DNA from: Spirosoma agri
GTDB taxonomy: Bacteria > Bacteroidota > Bacteroidia > Cytophagales > Spirosomataceae
Direction of reading: 5' to 3'
Assembly (NCBI RefSeq): GCF_010747415.1
Contig: NZ_JAAGNZ010000002.1
Coordinates: forward strand, 1,674,001-1,738,000
DNA length: 64,000 nt
The position numbers and the translations under genes are program-made. Below the pieces are notes generated by a model that worked only from the letters and a program-made list of their open reading frames with translations, was not told the DNA's origin and did no database searches. This document shows, piece by piece, positions 17,162-25,907 of this stretch (position 1 is the first letter of the stretch; every line of letters begins with the position of its first letter).

Positions 17162-17851
17162 ACCTACCTGACGTAGTTGCTTCATCTTAAGTGAGCCTAA
17201 CAACGATGTTAGTCCGGATATCTTCACGTCTATAAAAGTACCAAACGCAGCCCAAGTTGCGTGTTCAGTGCCAGTGGTTCAAGCTACTTTTTTTGTAAAA
17301 CTGACCTATTTAGACACACTGCCTAGTTATTGATAGAACGTGCTGTCCATAGGTGTACATCAATTGGCCATGCCTCGTTCAATCTGCCCATTCGCAACGA
17401 AGCTTTGACAGGCGTTGAAAGTACTCCTCAACGCTTTTTAGTCTGGCTGCTTTGTTACTGGTCTGCTATCCTGGTTAGGGCTATTTGCCGCTGCCTCTAA
17501 AGTACCTATGAAGTGAATGAGATTGAATTTTGGGTTGAACACGGATAATAGGCAAAAGTGTAGAGTAAGGTGATGATTTTTAGATAATTATACTTTATTG
17601 CCGTTGTGCCTTTGTGGGAATAGATCTGTTCGCACAGCTAGTCAAGCGGAACGGCTCAAATACCACGCTTTGCTTCTCAGAACCTGTCCCTGCCTCTTTG
17701 GGAAACGCCGTGGCCGGTTTTGGTCGGTATTCCTTATCGCACTCCGAGTGGTAAGCACCCGACGAACGACGATTTTACCGAGGGCGGTCACTGTTGAGTA
17801 AGTAAGAGCATAGGATAATTTCCTTTTGCGTATGTCCTAAACACATACTCA
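17162..17851. other. Intergenic region without recognisable genes
   Basis: About 690 bases between divergent genes. The open frame at 17598-17801 has poor protein character. A weak inverted repeat built on GGCGTTGA and TCAACGC lies near 17411-17437. I see no other structure. Confidence 0.45.
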
Positions 17852-20203
17852 ATGAAACGTAAGCTCCCGATCGTGAGTCTGATTGCGTTCTCCATGCTGG
17901 TCGTTACCTGTCGGGTCGCCCAGAAAACAGCAACGACGGCTGATCAAGCAATCGCTCAGCAAGCCGCCCCGCCCGATACGGTCCCTGCTTTTACGTCAAA
18001 TCCGTCGCCGGAGCAGCTGACACCCGAGCAAAGTTTACGTTCGTTCCGGGTGCCCAAAGGCTACCACATGGAACTGGTGGCCAGTGATCCTATGATCAAG
18101 GAGCCCGTCGCGATTGCCTGGGATGGCAATGCCCGAATGTATGTGGCCGAGATGGATACGTACATGCAGGACGTTGACGGGTCCAATGAACACGATCCGG
18201 TTAGTCGCATCATGCTGTTGGAAGACACCGACAACGACGGCAAAATGGACAAGAGTTCGGTCTTCATCGATAAGCTGCTCCTGCCCCGGATGATCTTGTG
18301 TGTCAATCACGAATTGCTGGTCAACGAAACCGATACGTACGATATCTGGAGTTACAAAGACACGAACGGCGATGGTGTCGCCGATGCCAAGCGGATCGTT
18401 TACCAGGTTGGTAAAAAAGCACCCGGCAATCTGGAGCACCAGCGGAGCGGTCTGGACTGGAATCTGGATAACTGGATTTACGTTACGGTCGATCCGGTGC
18501 GGTTTCGGTATACCAACGGAATGCTGAAAGTCGATTCGCTGACCAGCGGCTCGAACGGGCAGTGGGGATTGACGCATGATAATTATGGCCGTCTGTTCTT
18601 CTCCCGGGCGGGTGGTGAAATCCCGGCGTCGGGCTTTCAGATCAATCCCGTTTATGGGGGGCTCGAATTTCCGGATCAATACAGTGAGGAGTTTACGGCG
18701 GTCTGGCCCATTATCGCGACGCCTGATATTCAGGGTGGCTTACGGCGGCTGCGGCTCCCCGACAGTACACTTAACCACTTCACGGCCAGTAACGGACAAT
18801 CTATTTTCAGAGGTGATAAGCTCCCTGCCGATCTTGTTGGCGATTATCTCGTTGGCGAGCCCGTAGCCCGGATCATCCGTCGCGCCAAAGTGATCAACAC
18901 CAATGGAAAGCTGACACTGGAGAATGCCTATAAACAACAGGAGTTCATCGCGTCGACAGATATGAACTTCCGGCCCGTCAATACCTACACCGGGCCCGAT
19001 GGTTGCCTGTACATTGTCGATATGAACCGGGGTATCATTCAGGAGTCGCAGTGGACGCCAAAAGGGAGTTACCTGCGTCCGCAGATTCAGCGGCTGGGAC
19101 TGGACAAGAACGTACAGCACGGCCGCATTTACCGACTGGTACACGATGGCATGAAACCGGGTCCGCAACCGCATATGCTCGATGAACCCAGCAATAAACT
19201 AGTGACGTACCTCGATCATCCGAATGGTTGGTGGCGCGATAACGCTCAAAAACAACTCGTCATCCTGGGCGACAAATCGGTCGTTCCGGCACTGAAACAG
19301 CTGGCAATGGGGCAGCCGGGAGCATCGAACAAAAAGCCATCGGCCCTGGGACGGCTCCATGCCTTGTGGACGCTGGAAGGGCTGGATGCCATTGATAAGG
19401 ACATGCTCTTTTCAATGATGACGGACGAGAATCCGCAACTCCGACGGGCGGCTGTCTGGATTAGTGAACGCTACCTAAAGCAGGGCGACGAGCAGGTACT
19501 TGGCAAGCTGAGCGACCTGAAAAACGACCCCGATTTTGACGTTCGTACGCAGCTCTTACTGTCAACGCACGATAGCAAATTGGCAGCGGGTAGAACGCTC
19601 AACGGCGAAATCATGGCACAGAACGCTACCAACGACATGCTGGTTGGCGTCCGAAAAAGTCAGCTCAAAAATGATGCGGTTAAAACGTACGGACTTCGTC
19701 TGGGCCGTCTGGACGATGCGGATCGGAAGCTGGTTATGGGTGGAGCGTCCACGTTCAAGACGCTCTGCGCAACCTGTCATGGTCCCGATGGGAAAGGACT
19801 GGCGGTTGGTGGCAGCAGTATGGTCGCTCCGCCTTTGTTCGGCTCAAAACGGATCGTTGGTGACAAAGATGTGCTGATCAAAATTCTGCTGCACGGTCTG
19901 CATGGTCCGGTCGATGAGAAAAACTACCCGGATGTGATGCCGTCGATGGCCGCCAACGACGACGAATGGATTGCTTCCGTACTGAGCTATATCCGTTATG
20001 AGTTTGGATATACCGGTAATTTTCCCCCCAGTCCGCCATCCACTACGCCACGACCTGCCAATGGAGACGTTCCACCCGAAGTCCTGAAACGACGTAATTT
20101 TAAGCCGTTCGTGCAAGCCGATGAGGTGAAGAAGATACGGCAGGAAACCGCAGGCCGGACGCAGGCCTGGACACTGGCCGATCTGGAAAAACCAGGTCAG
20201 TAA
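17852..20203 (+). CDS. PVC-type heme-binding protein: dehydrogenase-like propeller plus cytochrome c
   Basis: A 783-residue exported protein, possibly lipid-anchored (N-terminus MKRKLPIVSLIAFSMLVVTC). Residues about 65-435 form a propeller of the putative membrane-bound dehydrogenase type (FRVPKGYHMELVASDPMIKE, AWDGNARMYVAEM, DGKMDKSSVFIDKL). Residues about 440-600 look like HEAT-type helical repeats (WWRDNAQKQLVILGDKSVVP). The C-terminal part has one c-type heme site, Cys639-x-x-Cys642-His643 in LCATCHGPDGKG, with a likely distal Met in DVMPSMAAND. Such proteins are common in Planctomycetes and Cytophagales and are thought to oxidise sugars or similar substrates in the periplasm. The hydrolase gene 40 bases downstream is probably in the same operon. 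Confidence 0.85.
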   Translation: MKRKLPIVSLIAFSMLVVTCRVAQKTATTADQAIAQQAAPPDTVPAFTSNPSPEQLTPEQSLRSFRVPKGYHMELVASDPMIKEPVAIAWDGNARMYVAEMDTYMQDVDGSNEHDPVSRIMLLEDTDNDGKMDKSSVFIDKLLLPRMILCVNHELLVNETDTYDIWSYKDTNGDGVADAKRIVYQVGKKAPGNLEHQRSGLDWNLDNWIYVTVDPVRFRYTNGMLKVDSLTSGSNGQWGLTHDNYGRLFFSRAGGEIPASGFQINPVYGGLEFPDQYSEEFTAVWPIIATPDIQGGLRRLRLPDSTLNHFTASNGQSIFRGDKLPADLVGDYLVGEPVARIIRRAKVINTNGKLTLENAYKQQEFIASTDMNFRPVNTYTGPDGCLYIVDMNRGIIQESQWTPKGSYLRPQIQRLGLDKNVQHGRIYRLVHDGMKPGPQPHMLDEPSNKLVTYLDHPNGWWRDNAQKQLVILGDKSVVPALKQLAMGQPGASNKKPSALGRLHALWTLEGLDAIDKDMLFSMMTDENPQLRRAAVWISERYLKQGDEQVLGKLSDLKNDPDFDVRTQLLLSTHDSKLAAGRTLNGEIMAQNATNDMLVGVRKSQLKNDAVKTYGLRLGRLDDADRKLVMGGASTFKTLCATCHGPDGKGLAVGGSSMVAPPLFGSKRIVGDKDVLIKILLHGLHGPVDEKNYPDVMPSMAANDDEWIASVLSYIRYEFGYTGNFPPSPPSTTPRPANGDVPPEVLKRRNFKPFVQADEVKKIRQETAGRTQAWTLADLEKPGQ

Positions 20204-20243
20204 CCGGTTTATCTTCTGCAAACGATTTTACGATCGATCAACC

Positions 20244-21413
20244 ATGCAAATCCGACAGCTTATTGCGGTTGCCAGTATTTTCGTAACCCTAAGTGCGACG
20301 GCCCAACCCAATCCGGAGCGACCCGATTTGTGCCAGGGTGCGTATTTTACCGAGGCACAGGGTGCTGAGGCCCTGCGCACGTTTGCCGGCACCTACCAGG
20401 ATCGTGCAACGTGGGAGACGCGTGCTTCGCTGATCCGACGGGGAATCCGCGAGGGGATGGGCTTGCCGGACAAGCCGCAGTTTGCACCGCTCAAACCCAT
20501 TTACCACAGCCTGAAAAAACTGAATGGCTACACTGTTGAAAATGTAGCGTTCGAGAGCTTACCGGGCTTTTGGGTAACGGGCAATCTGTATCGGCCACTA
20601 AATCCGGTCGGAAAATCGCCGGGAATTATCTGTCCGCATGGGCATACCCCTAAGCTGGACGCGCGCTTTGTCGAACAATCGCAGCAACGGTGTGCCACAA
20701 TGGCCCGCATGGGAGCGGTCGTGTTCATCTACGACATGGTGGGCTACGGCGATTCGAAGCAAAGCGCGCATAAACTACCGCAGGCGCTGAAACTGCAAAC
20801 CCTGAACGGCATCCGGGCGCTGGATTTTCTGCTTAGTTTACCCGATGTTGATGCAAAACGGATTGGGATGTCGGGCGAATCGGGTGGGGGAACGCAGACG
20901 TTTTTGCTTACAGCGCTCGATCAGCGGATAGCGGTATCAATTCCCGTTGTGATGGTGTCCGCTCACTTTTTTGGCGGGTGCGTCTGCGAAAGCGGTATGC
21001 CGATCCACAAACGGCCTACGCACCAGACGAGTAATGTTGAAATAGCCGCCCTGGCTGCACCCCGACCGATGTTGCTCGTTTCTGATGGAAAGGATTGGAC
21101 AAAAAACACGCCTGACGTGGAGTTTCCCTACATCCGGAAAATTTACGACTATTACGGAGCCACAGACCGGCTCGAAAACGTGCACCTGCCCAACGAAGGT
21201 CACGACTACGGGCCCAGCAAACGCGAAGCCGCCTACCGATTTCTGGCCAAGCACCTCAAACTGGATTTGAACCGAGTTCTGAAAAATGGGCAGATTGACG
21301 AGACCCCGACTACGCTGCTTGAGCCTGCCGCTTTACAGGTCTTTTCCGTCGATCACCCACGACCGGCCAGTGCCGTGGTGGGCGACGATGCGGTGACGAA
21401 GTTGTTGAGGTGA
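20244..21413 (+). CDS. Secreted alpha/beta hydrolase (acetylxylan-esterase-like)
   Basis: A 389-residue protein with a classic SPI signal (MQIRQLIAVASIFVTLSATAQ). The fold is an alpha/beta hydrolase: nucleophile elbow GMSGESGGGTQ with Ser213, an acid in LLVSDGKDW (Asp281 or Asp284) and His320 in PNEGHDYG. The oxyanion region GIICPHGHTP and YDMVGYGDS match the large acetylxylan esterase / cephalosporin deacetylase-like group, which removes acyl groups from plant cell-wall sugars. Cys246 and Cys248 (GGCVCESGMP) are typical of the same hydrolase subgroup in Bacteroidota and Planctomycetes. Co-transcription with the cytochrome/propeller protein suggests a periplasmic step in carbohydrate breakdown. 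Confidence 0.8.
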   Translation: MQIRQLIAVASIFVTLSATAQPNPERPDLCQGAYFTEAQGAEALRTFAGTYQDRATWETRASLIRRGIREGMGLPDKPQFAPLKPIYHSLKKLNGYTVENVAFESLPGFWVTGNLYRPLNPVGKSPGIICPHGHTPKLDARFVEQSQQRCATMARMGAVVFIYDMVGYGDSKQSAHKLPQALKLQTLNGIRALDFLLSLPDVDAKRIGMSGESGGGTQTFLLTALDQRIAVSIPVVMVSAHFFGGCVCESGMPIHKRPTHQTSNVEIAALAAPRPMLLVSDGKDWTKNTPDVEFPYIRKIYDYYGATDRLENVHLPNEGHDYGPSKREAAYRFLAKHLKLDLNRVLKNGQIDETPTTLLEPAALQVFSVDHPRPASAVVGDDAVTKLLR

Positions 21414-21631
21414 GCAGCCCAGTATTATCCTTCTGTTACCGTTTGCTCTTATCCGACATTGCGGAATATCGGCTGGTATGGGTAATTATCTTTATAATCC
21501 ACAGAATTTGTAGAAAAAGATAAACACAATATTTTATGATAAAACTATAACGAGCAGAGTATCAGCGGTTGGCATGATATTGGTCGAAAAGGAGGCAAAG
21601 CAAACTAGTTAAACGCAAAACCACAGCAATC

Positions 21632-22354
21632 ATGGCAACGTTTGGAGAAAGCATCGCGAATTTTTTTGGTGGTAATGATCTGGAGACGAAGGAAGGACTT
21701 CACGGTTTGTTCACCACTGAGCTAAAAAATATATATTACGCTGAAAAACAGGCCGTAGACGCCTTGGGTGAGCAGGCTGATGCCGCCACAACGGATGAAG
21801 TTCGGAACGCATTTTTGCAACACCAGAACGAAACCCGGAATCAGGTATCACGTTTGGAACAGGTGTTCGGTAGTATAGGCATCGACGTAGAAGAAGGCTC
21901 CTGTGATGCAATCGACGGCTTGGTTGACGACGCGCAACGCGTTGTTTCGAACACAGGATCGGGCTCGTTGACCCGTGATGCCGGGCTGATCATTGCCAGT
22001 CAGAAAATAGAGCATCACGAGATCGCTTCGTACGGTTCGGCGGTCACATTAGCAAAAGTACTTGGCTACACGGAAGCCGCCCGACTTCTTCAGCAGACGC
22101 TGGATGAGGAGAAGAACACCGATAAGAAACTCACGACTCTCGCGGAGTCATTTATCAACAGCCGTGCCGCTTCGGAGTCGGATCATGACAGTGATAATGG
22201 CTTGGACCGTAATGATGAGTATACCGATGGCGTAAGTCGTGGCAGTGTAGTTAACTCCGATGGCACCCGCTATTCCGATAACAGTGCTGCCGGTACTTCG
22301 TCTACCCTGGGCTATGGCCGTACCGACACGTCAGGAAGTACTTTCAGTTTATAG
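21632..22354 (+). CDS. DUF892 (YciE/YciF-like) ferritin-like stress protein
   Basis: Residues about 20-170 of this 240-residue protein form the DUF892 four-helix ferritin-like domain: GLHGLFTTELKNIYYAEKQA, then HQNETRNQVSRLEQVF, ASQKIEHHEIASYGSAVTLA and LLQQTLDEEKNTDKKLTTLA. Glutamates and histidines of these helices could bind a di-metal centre. The last 60 residues are low complexity, rich in Ser, Asp and Gly (NGLDRNDEYTDGVSRG), and probably disordered. Relatives are induced by osmotic, oxidative or starvation stress. It converges with a gene for an acidic disordered protein across a very long hairpin. Confidence 0.85.
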   Translation: MATFGESIANFFGGNDLETKEGLHGLFTTELKNIYYAEKQAVDALGEQADAATTDEVRNAFLQHQNETRNQVSRLEQVFGSIGIDVEEGSCDAIDGLVDDAQRVVSNTGSGSLTRDAGLIIASQKIEHHEIASYGSAVTLAKVLGYTEAARLLQQTLDEEKNTDKKLTTLAESFINSRAASESDHDSDNGLDRNDEYTDGVSRGSVVNSDGTRYSDNSAAGTSSTLGYGRTDTSGSTFSL

Positions 22355-22366
22355 GTCTGTGTACGG

Positions 22367-22431
22367 AAACGAGTCACAGTAAAAAGCGGTACGCCCAAAT
22401 TGAGCGTACCGCTTTTTACTGTGACTCGTTT
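22367..22431. terminator. Very long perfect hairpin between convergent genes
   Basis: Arms 22367-22394 and 22404-22431 are a perfect 28-base inverted repeat with a nine-base loop. The stem includes AAAAAGCGGTACGC. It sits 12 bases after the DUF892 stop codon and 15 bases before the facing stop codon, so it probably ends both transcripts. A stem of 28 bp is long for an intrinsic terminator. Confidence 0.75.
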
Positions 22432-22445
22432 ATTGACGAAGCCGA

Positions 22446-22766
22446 CTAATTGGAATAATCGGTTTCTTCCGGACTGTCTTCCGTACCGTCATTGTTGCCA
22501 AGGGTATCCCCGTTTCCGTAATTCGAATTGTCAGGCTCCATATTGGGACTGCCCGAAACAGCCCCAGTGCCGTCATTGCCGGTTGCAGCTTCCTCTTCGT
22601 CGGTGGGCGTAGTAGGGGCTGAATGAGCATCACCCGATAAATCGGTCGGGTCATACTCGTTATTCAGCATTGTTCCCTGATCGGGCGTTTGGATCGGGCC
22701 ACCGGTGTCGGGCCGGAACGTTTGTCCCTGCTCGTTCAGCATCGCATCCTGATTCGTGTTTTCCAT
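22446..22766 (-). CDS. Acidic, disordered hypothetical protein
   Basis: From the chosen start (MENTNQDAMLNEQGQ at 22766) this is a 106-residue, highly acidic protein rich in Asn, Asp, Gly, Pro and Thr, without hydrophobic core or cysteines (segments PTTPTDEEEAATGNDGTG and NNDGTEDSPEETD). It is likely intrinsically disordered. No family is recognised. It converges on the DUF892 gene, whose tail has similar composition. Small hydrophilic proteins of this kind are often linked to desiccation or osmotic stress, but that is an inference from composition only. Confidence 0.6.
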   Translation of the reverse strand: MENTNQDAMLNEQGQTFRPDTGGPIQTPDQGTMLNNEYDPTDLSGDAHSAPTTPTDEEEAATGNDGTGAVSGSPNMEPDNSNYGNGDTLGNNDGTEDSPEETDYSN

Positions 22767-22841
22767 GTGGTTTTGTCTGAAAAAAGTTTGTCGCATCCGG
22801 TTCACTGAACCAGCGTTTGGCTTACCGGATGCTGGTTCCTG

Positions 22842-23282
22842 TTAACCCCTCGTGAATACTTCCCAGAGCCGGTTGTTCAATTTGCCTGCGTACGTTTTGA
22901 TGTCCGTGTTCGAGGTGTGTATGGTAAAAACAGCAAACTGATTGGCTGATGAGGGCAACGGCTCAATGCGAATGGTCCGACCCGTTGTCCAGCGGCCTGC
23001 CAGGCGACGGACAGACCCCGACAGCCGGATACCCGCATCGATCAACTCTACTTCACACGTTTCGGGGTACTGAGCAACGGCCAGCTCCTTTGAAAAACGC
23101 TGTAATTGGTTCGCATCAAACCACGATAGCGTTGGTATGTGCAGATGATTCGTGCTTCGTTCGTTGCGCAGCAGAAGACTCAGGGACAAGCGCGATTTTC
23201 CCGATGCCGGGCCGGTTGTTACCTGCAAATCGAGTACTTCAAGCGGAGCAATATCAGATGCAGTAGAGAACTCAATGTTCAT
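22842..23282 (-). CDS. Hypothetical protein (146 aa)
   Basis: I do not recognise this family. There is no signal peptide or membrane helix. The sequence alternates polar and hydrophobic residues as in a beta-sandwich (SRLSLSLLLRNERSTNHLHI, then CEVELIDAGIRLSGSVRRLA and TIRIEPLPSSANQFAVFTIH). It lies 63 bases before an SDR gene's stop on the same strand, so the SDR and this gene could share a transcript, with the acidic protein gene further down. The protein looks real, with even composition and a clean start. Confidence 0.6.
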   Translation of the reverse strand: MNIEFSTASDIAPLEVLDLQVTTGPASGKSRLSLSLLLRNERSTNHLHIPTLSWFDANQLQRFSKELAVAQYPETCEVELIDAGIRLSGSVRRLAGRWTTGRTIRIEPLPSSANQFAVFTIHTSNTDIKTYAGKLNNRLWEVFTRG

Positions 23283-23345
23283 AGAGGGCGATGATGAATA
23301 ATGTGTGATAGTAACCAGACAAAGGTAGGGGTTGTTTGGTCTTGT

Positions 23346-24095
23346 CTACACATAGATCATCTTCTTGGTCATGCCACCGTCTACGATGAAGTTCTGTCCG
23401 GTGATAAAATTATTTTCCGGCGCGATCAGGAACAGAACCATGCGGGCAATGTCGTCGGCGTGACCGACGCGACCGGCTGGATGCTGTTCATGATCTTCAG
23501 GCCGAAGTTCGTCGGGCTTTGCTTTGGCTTTTTTCTTCAGCGCCGAAACGTCAATCCAGCCCGGACTGATGGCGTTCACCCGAACGTCCGGCCCGAGGCT
23601 AACCGCCAGCGAGTGAGTCAGGGCCAATAATCCACCTTTACTGGCGGAATAGGGGAAGGTGTCGGGCTCAGATTGGAACGCCCGCGTCGAACACATATTA
23701 ATGATCGTTCCTTTCTGCAAAGCGAGGTACGGAGCGATGTGTTTCGCGCACAGGAACGCCCCGGTCAGGTTGGTGCCGATGACCCGGTTCCATTCATCAA
23801 GCGTTAACTTATCGAGTGGTTTTTCGATCATGATGGCGGCATTATTGATCAGCGCATCGATCTGGCCAAAGTGAGAAATGGTTTGCTCGGCGGCCTTGCG
23901 AACGTTCACTTCACTTGATACATCACAGGAGACGAACAAAATTTGGGCATAAGATGCTTTGAAGGCTTCGCGGAGTTCGGCCAGCGCGTCGGTGTCGGCT
24001 TCCCAGATGGCAACCCGATAGCCGTGTGTCAGTAAATATTGCGTAATAACCCGGCCAATGCCCTGGCCCCCGCCCGTAATGATCGCTGTTTTCAT
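23346..24095 (-). CDS. Short-chain dehydrogenase/reductase
   Basis: From the start MKTAIITGGGQGIGR (24095; the frame stays open upstream to an ATG at 24155, but the cofactor motif begins right at this Met) this is a 249-residue classical SDR. The nucleotide site is TGGGQGIG; NNAA follows near residue 86, and the catalytic Ser, Tyr and Lys are in NMCSTRAF and YSASKGGLLAL. The end DGGMTKKMIYV is normal. Asp/Glu after the second strand (WEADTD) suggests NAD rather than NADP as cofactor. The substrate cannot be told from sequence. It is divergent from the deacetylase-like gene, 110 bases apart. Confidence 0.88.
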   Translation of the reverse strand: MKTAIITGGGQGIGRVITQYLLTHGYRVAIWEADTDALAELREAFKASYAQILFVSCDVSSEVNVRKAAEQTISHFGQIDALINNAAIMIEKPLDKLTLDEWNRVIGTNLTGAFLCAKHIAPYLALQKGTIINMCSTRAFQSEPDTFPYSASKGGLLALTHSLAVSLGPDVRVNAISPGWIDVSALKKKAKAKPDELRPEDHEQHPAGRVGHADDIARMVLFLIAPENNFITGQNFIVDGGMTKKMIYV

Positions 24096-24205
24096 AGATG
24101 TTAGATAAACCCTAGAAACGCTCAAACTACGCGGTTTGGTAACACAATCGGACAACGCGGGGTTAACTAAGCCGTATCCTTATCGAACGGGATTCGGTTA
24201 TTTAC

Positions 24206-25108
24206 ATGCTTCAAATCGCTTTTTCGCCGGTTTATCGGCTCCGATTGCCTGAGGGACACCGCTTTCCGATGCTTAAGTATGAATTGATTCATGAGCAACT
24301 GCTCTACGAAGGCACCTGTACCGATGACAATTTTTTTGCACCGTCACCCGTTGACGACCGCTGGGTGCTGGGCGTACATACCGCCGATTACGTAAACGCG
24401 TTGAAAACCCTCACGGTGGCCCCGGCCATGGTGCGCCGGATTGGGTTTCCGCTGACGCCCGAACTTGTCGAACGGGAGTGGATCATTACGCAGGGCACGA
24501 TCGACTGCACCCGGATTGCTTACCGCGATGGGGTTGCCATGAACGTTGCGGGTGGTACGCACCATGCCTTTCCGGACCGGGGCGAAGGGTTCTGTATGCT
24601 CAATGACGTTGGCGTGGCAGCCCACTATTTACTCGAAACCGGACAGTCGAAAAAGATTCTGGTCATCGATCTGGACGTGCATCAGGGAAATGGTACCGCC
24701 GTACTGTTTCAGCAGGAGCCGCGCGTGTTCACGTTCAGTATGCACGGGAAAGACAATTACCCGCTCAAAAAGGAACAATCCGATCTGGATATTGAACTGC
24801 CAACGGGTATGGCTGATGAGGCCTATCTGAACAAACTCTACGAAACACTACCCGGCCTGATCCGACGCGAACAGCCTGATTTCCTATTCTACGTATCGGG
24901 CGTGGATATTCTGGAGTCGGATCGTCTGGGCAAGCTGGGTGTAAGTCGGGAGGGGTGCAAGACGCGTGATACCTTCGTATTTGACCAGGCTATTCACTTC
25001 GGTTTGCCGATCACGGTTTCGATGGGTGGCGGGTATTCGCCCCGCCTGACCGATATCGTAGAAGCGCACTGCAACACCTTTCGGGTAGCTTCCGATCGAT
25101 TTTTCTGA
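24206..25108 (+). CDS. Histone-deacetylase-family amidohydrolase
   Basis: A 300-residue zinc amidohydrolase of the arginase/deacetylase fold (AcuC/HDAC-like). Visible active-site features are the paired histidines His119-His120 in AGGTHHAF, the metal ligands Asp155/Asp157 and His159 in VIDLDVHQGNG, and the Asp of SDRLGKLGVS. MGGGYSP near residue 272 forms the glycine loop. Bacterial members deacetylate acetyl-CoA synthetase, polyamines or other N-acetyl or acyl amides; which applies here is unknown. No signal peptide, so cytoplasmic. It is a single gene, convergent with the two-component operon. Confidence 0.88.
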   Translation: MLQIAFSPVYRLRLPEGHRFPMLKYELIHEQLLYEGTCTDDNFFAPSPVDDRWVLGVHTADYVNALKTLTVAPAMVRRIGFPLTPELVEREWIITQGTIDCTRIAYRDGVAMNVAGGTHHAFPDRGEGFCMLNDVGVAAHYLLETGQSKKILVIDLDVHQGNGTAVLFQQEPRVFTFSMHGKDNYPLKKEQSDLDIELPTGMADEAYLNKLYETLPGLIRREQPDFLFYVSGVDILESDRLGKLGVSREGCKTRDTFVFDQAIHFGLPITVSMGGGYSPRLTDIVEAHCNTFRVASDRFF

Positions 25109-25123
25109 CCGCAAAACAAAAAC

Positions 25124-25155
25124 GGTCGTCCCGTATGAACGAGACGACCGATAAG
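25124..25155 (-). terminator. Terminator of the two-component operon
   Basis: Arms CGGTCGTC (25133-25140) and GACGACCG (25143-25150 on the plus strand, with a further CGT/ACG pairing option inside) form a compact stem. Read on the minus strand it is followed by TTTTTGTTTTG. It lies between convergent genes, and its U tract serves the minus-strand response regulator gene. The alignment of the loop is approximate. Confidence 0.5.
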
Positions 25156-25259
25156 AAGGAGGGCGATTCCGTATAGTATGGATAGAAAGTAAACAAAACT
25201 ACGCTCCGCTCGTGACGTGGGCAATACCCGAATCCGGGTATATTTATCCGTTTAGCCGA

Positions 25260-25907
25260 CTATAGGTTCATTTCTATTGCAAATCGTACAAGTTCCGCAA
25301 CCGTACTGATACCGAGTTTGGCGTGAATGTTCTTACGATGCGTATCGACGGTATGCTGACTAAGGTTTATTTTTTCGGCTATCTGCGGACTACTCAGCCC
25401 CATTTTGATATGACGGATGATTTCGACCTCGCGGGGCGACAGCTTGTACTTCTTCAGAAAGACATCGTCGGCGTGATTACTGAACTGCTTCTCGTCGGCT
25501 AGTTTAGGATCAAAATAAGGCGTTCGCCGGGCTACTGACCGGATCGCCGTCAGCAGTTCGTCTTTGCTGGATGTTTTCAACATATAACCCGACGCGCCTG
25601 CTCTGCGAAACTCTTCGATATGACGATTTTCACCGTACATGCTCACGATCAGGATACGTTGCGGTCCGAGGGTAGCGGTCAGTTGGCGGGTGAGTTCGAG
25701 GCCGTCTATGTCGGGCATATTGAAGTCGATAATCAACAGGTCCGGCTGGAGTAGACGCACCTGCTCAATGGCTTCACGGCTGTGGTATAACTGGCCTACG
25801 ATATGCAGGTCGGGTACATCGGTAAGCATTAGCCTCAAGCCATCATTGAACAGACGGTGGTCGTCAATGATTAAAAGACTAATAGGATGTTGAGCCGACT
25901 GTATCAT
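25260..25907 (-). CDS. NarL/FixJ-type response regulator
   Basis: A 215-residue regulator. The receiver domain (residues about 9-125) has the acidic pair Asp15-Asp16, phosphoacceptor Asp61 in LLIIDFNMPDIDG, the Ser/Thr position in ILIVSMYG and the Lys in GYMLKTSSKDEL. A LuxR-type helix-turn-helix follows (LSPREVEIIRHIKMGLSSPQ, then VDTHRKNIHAKLGISTVAEL). Its start overlaps the end of the kinase gene by 29 bases, so translation is coupled and the kinase is its partner. Target genes are unknown. Confidence 0.92.
   Translation of the reverse strand: MIQSAQHPISLLIIDDHRLFNDGLRLMLTDVPDLHIVGQLYHSREAIEQVRLLQPDLLIIDFNMPDIDGLELTRQLTATLGPQRILIVSMYGENRHIEEFRRAGASGYMLKTSSKDELLTAIRSVARRTPYFDPKLADEKQFSNHADDVFLKKYKLSPREVEIIRHIKMGLSSPQIAEKINLSQHTVDTHRKNIHAKLGISTVAELVRFAIEMNL

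Noticed and set aside
17598..17801. 67-codon plus-strand open frame
   Set aside because: Rich in Arg, Cys and Leu without pattern, typical of chance frames; no start context or neighbour supports it.
18035..18679. 214-codon minus-strand open frame
   Set aside because: It is antisense to the propeller part of the cytochrome protein, whose conserved motifs continue through it.
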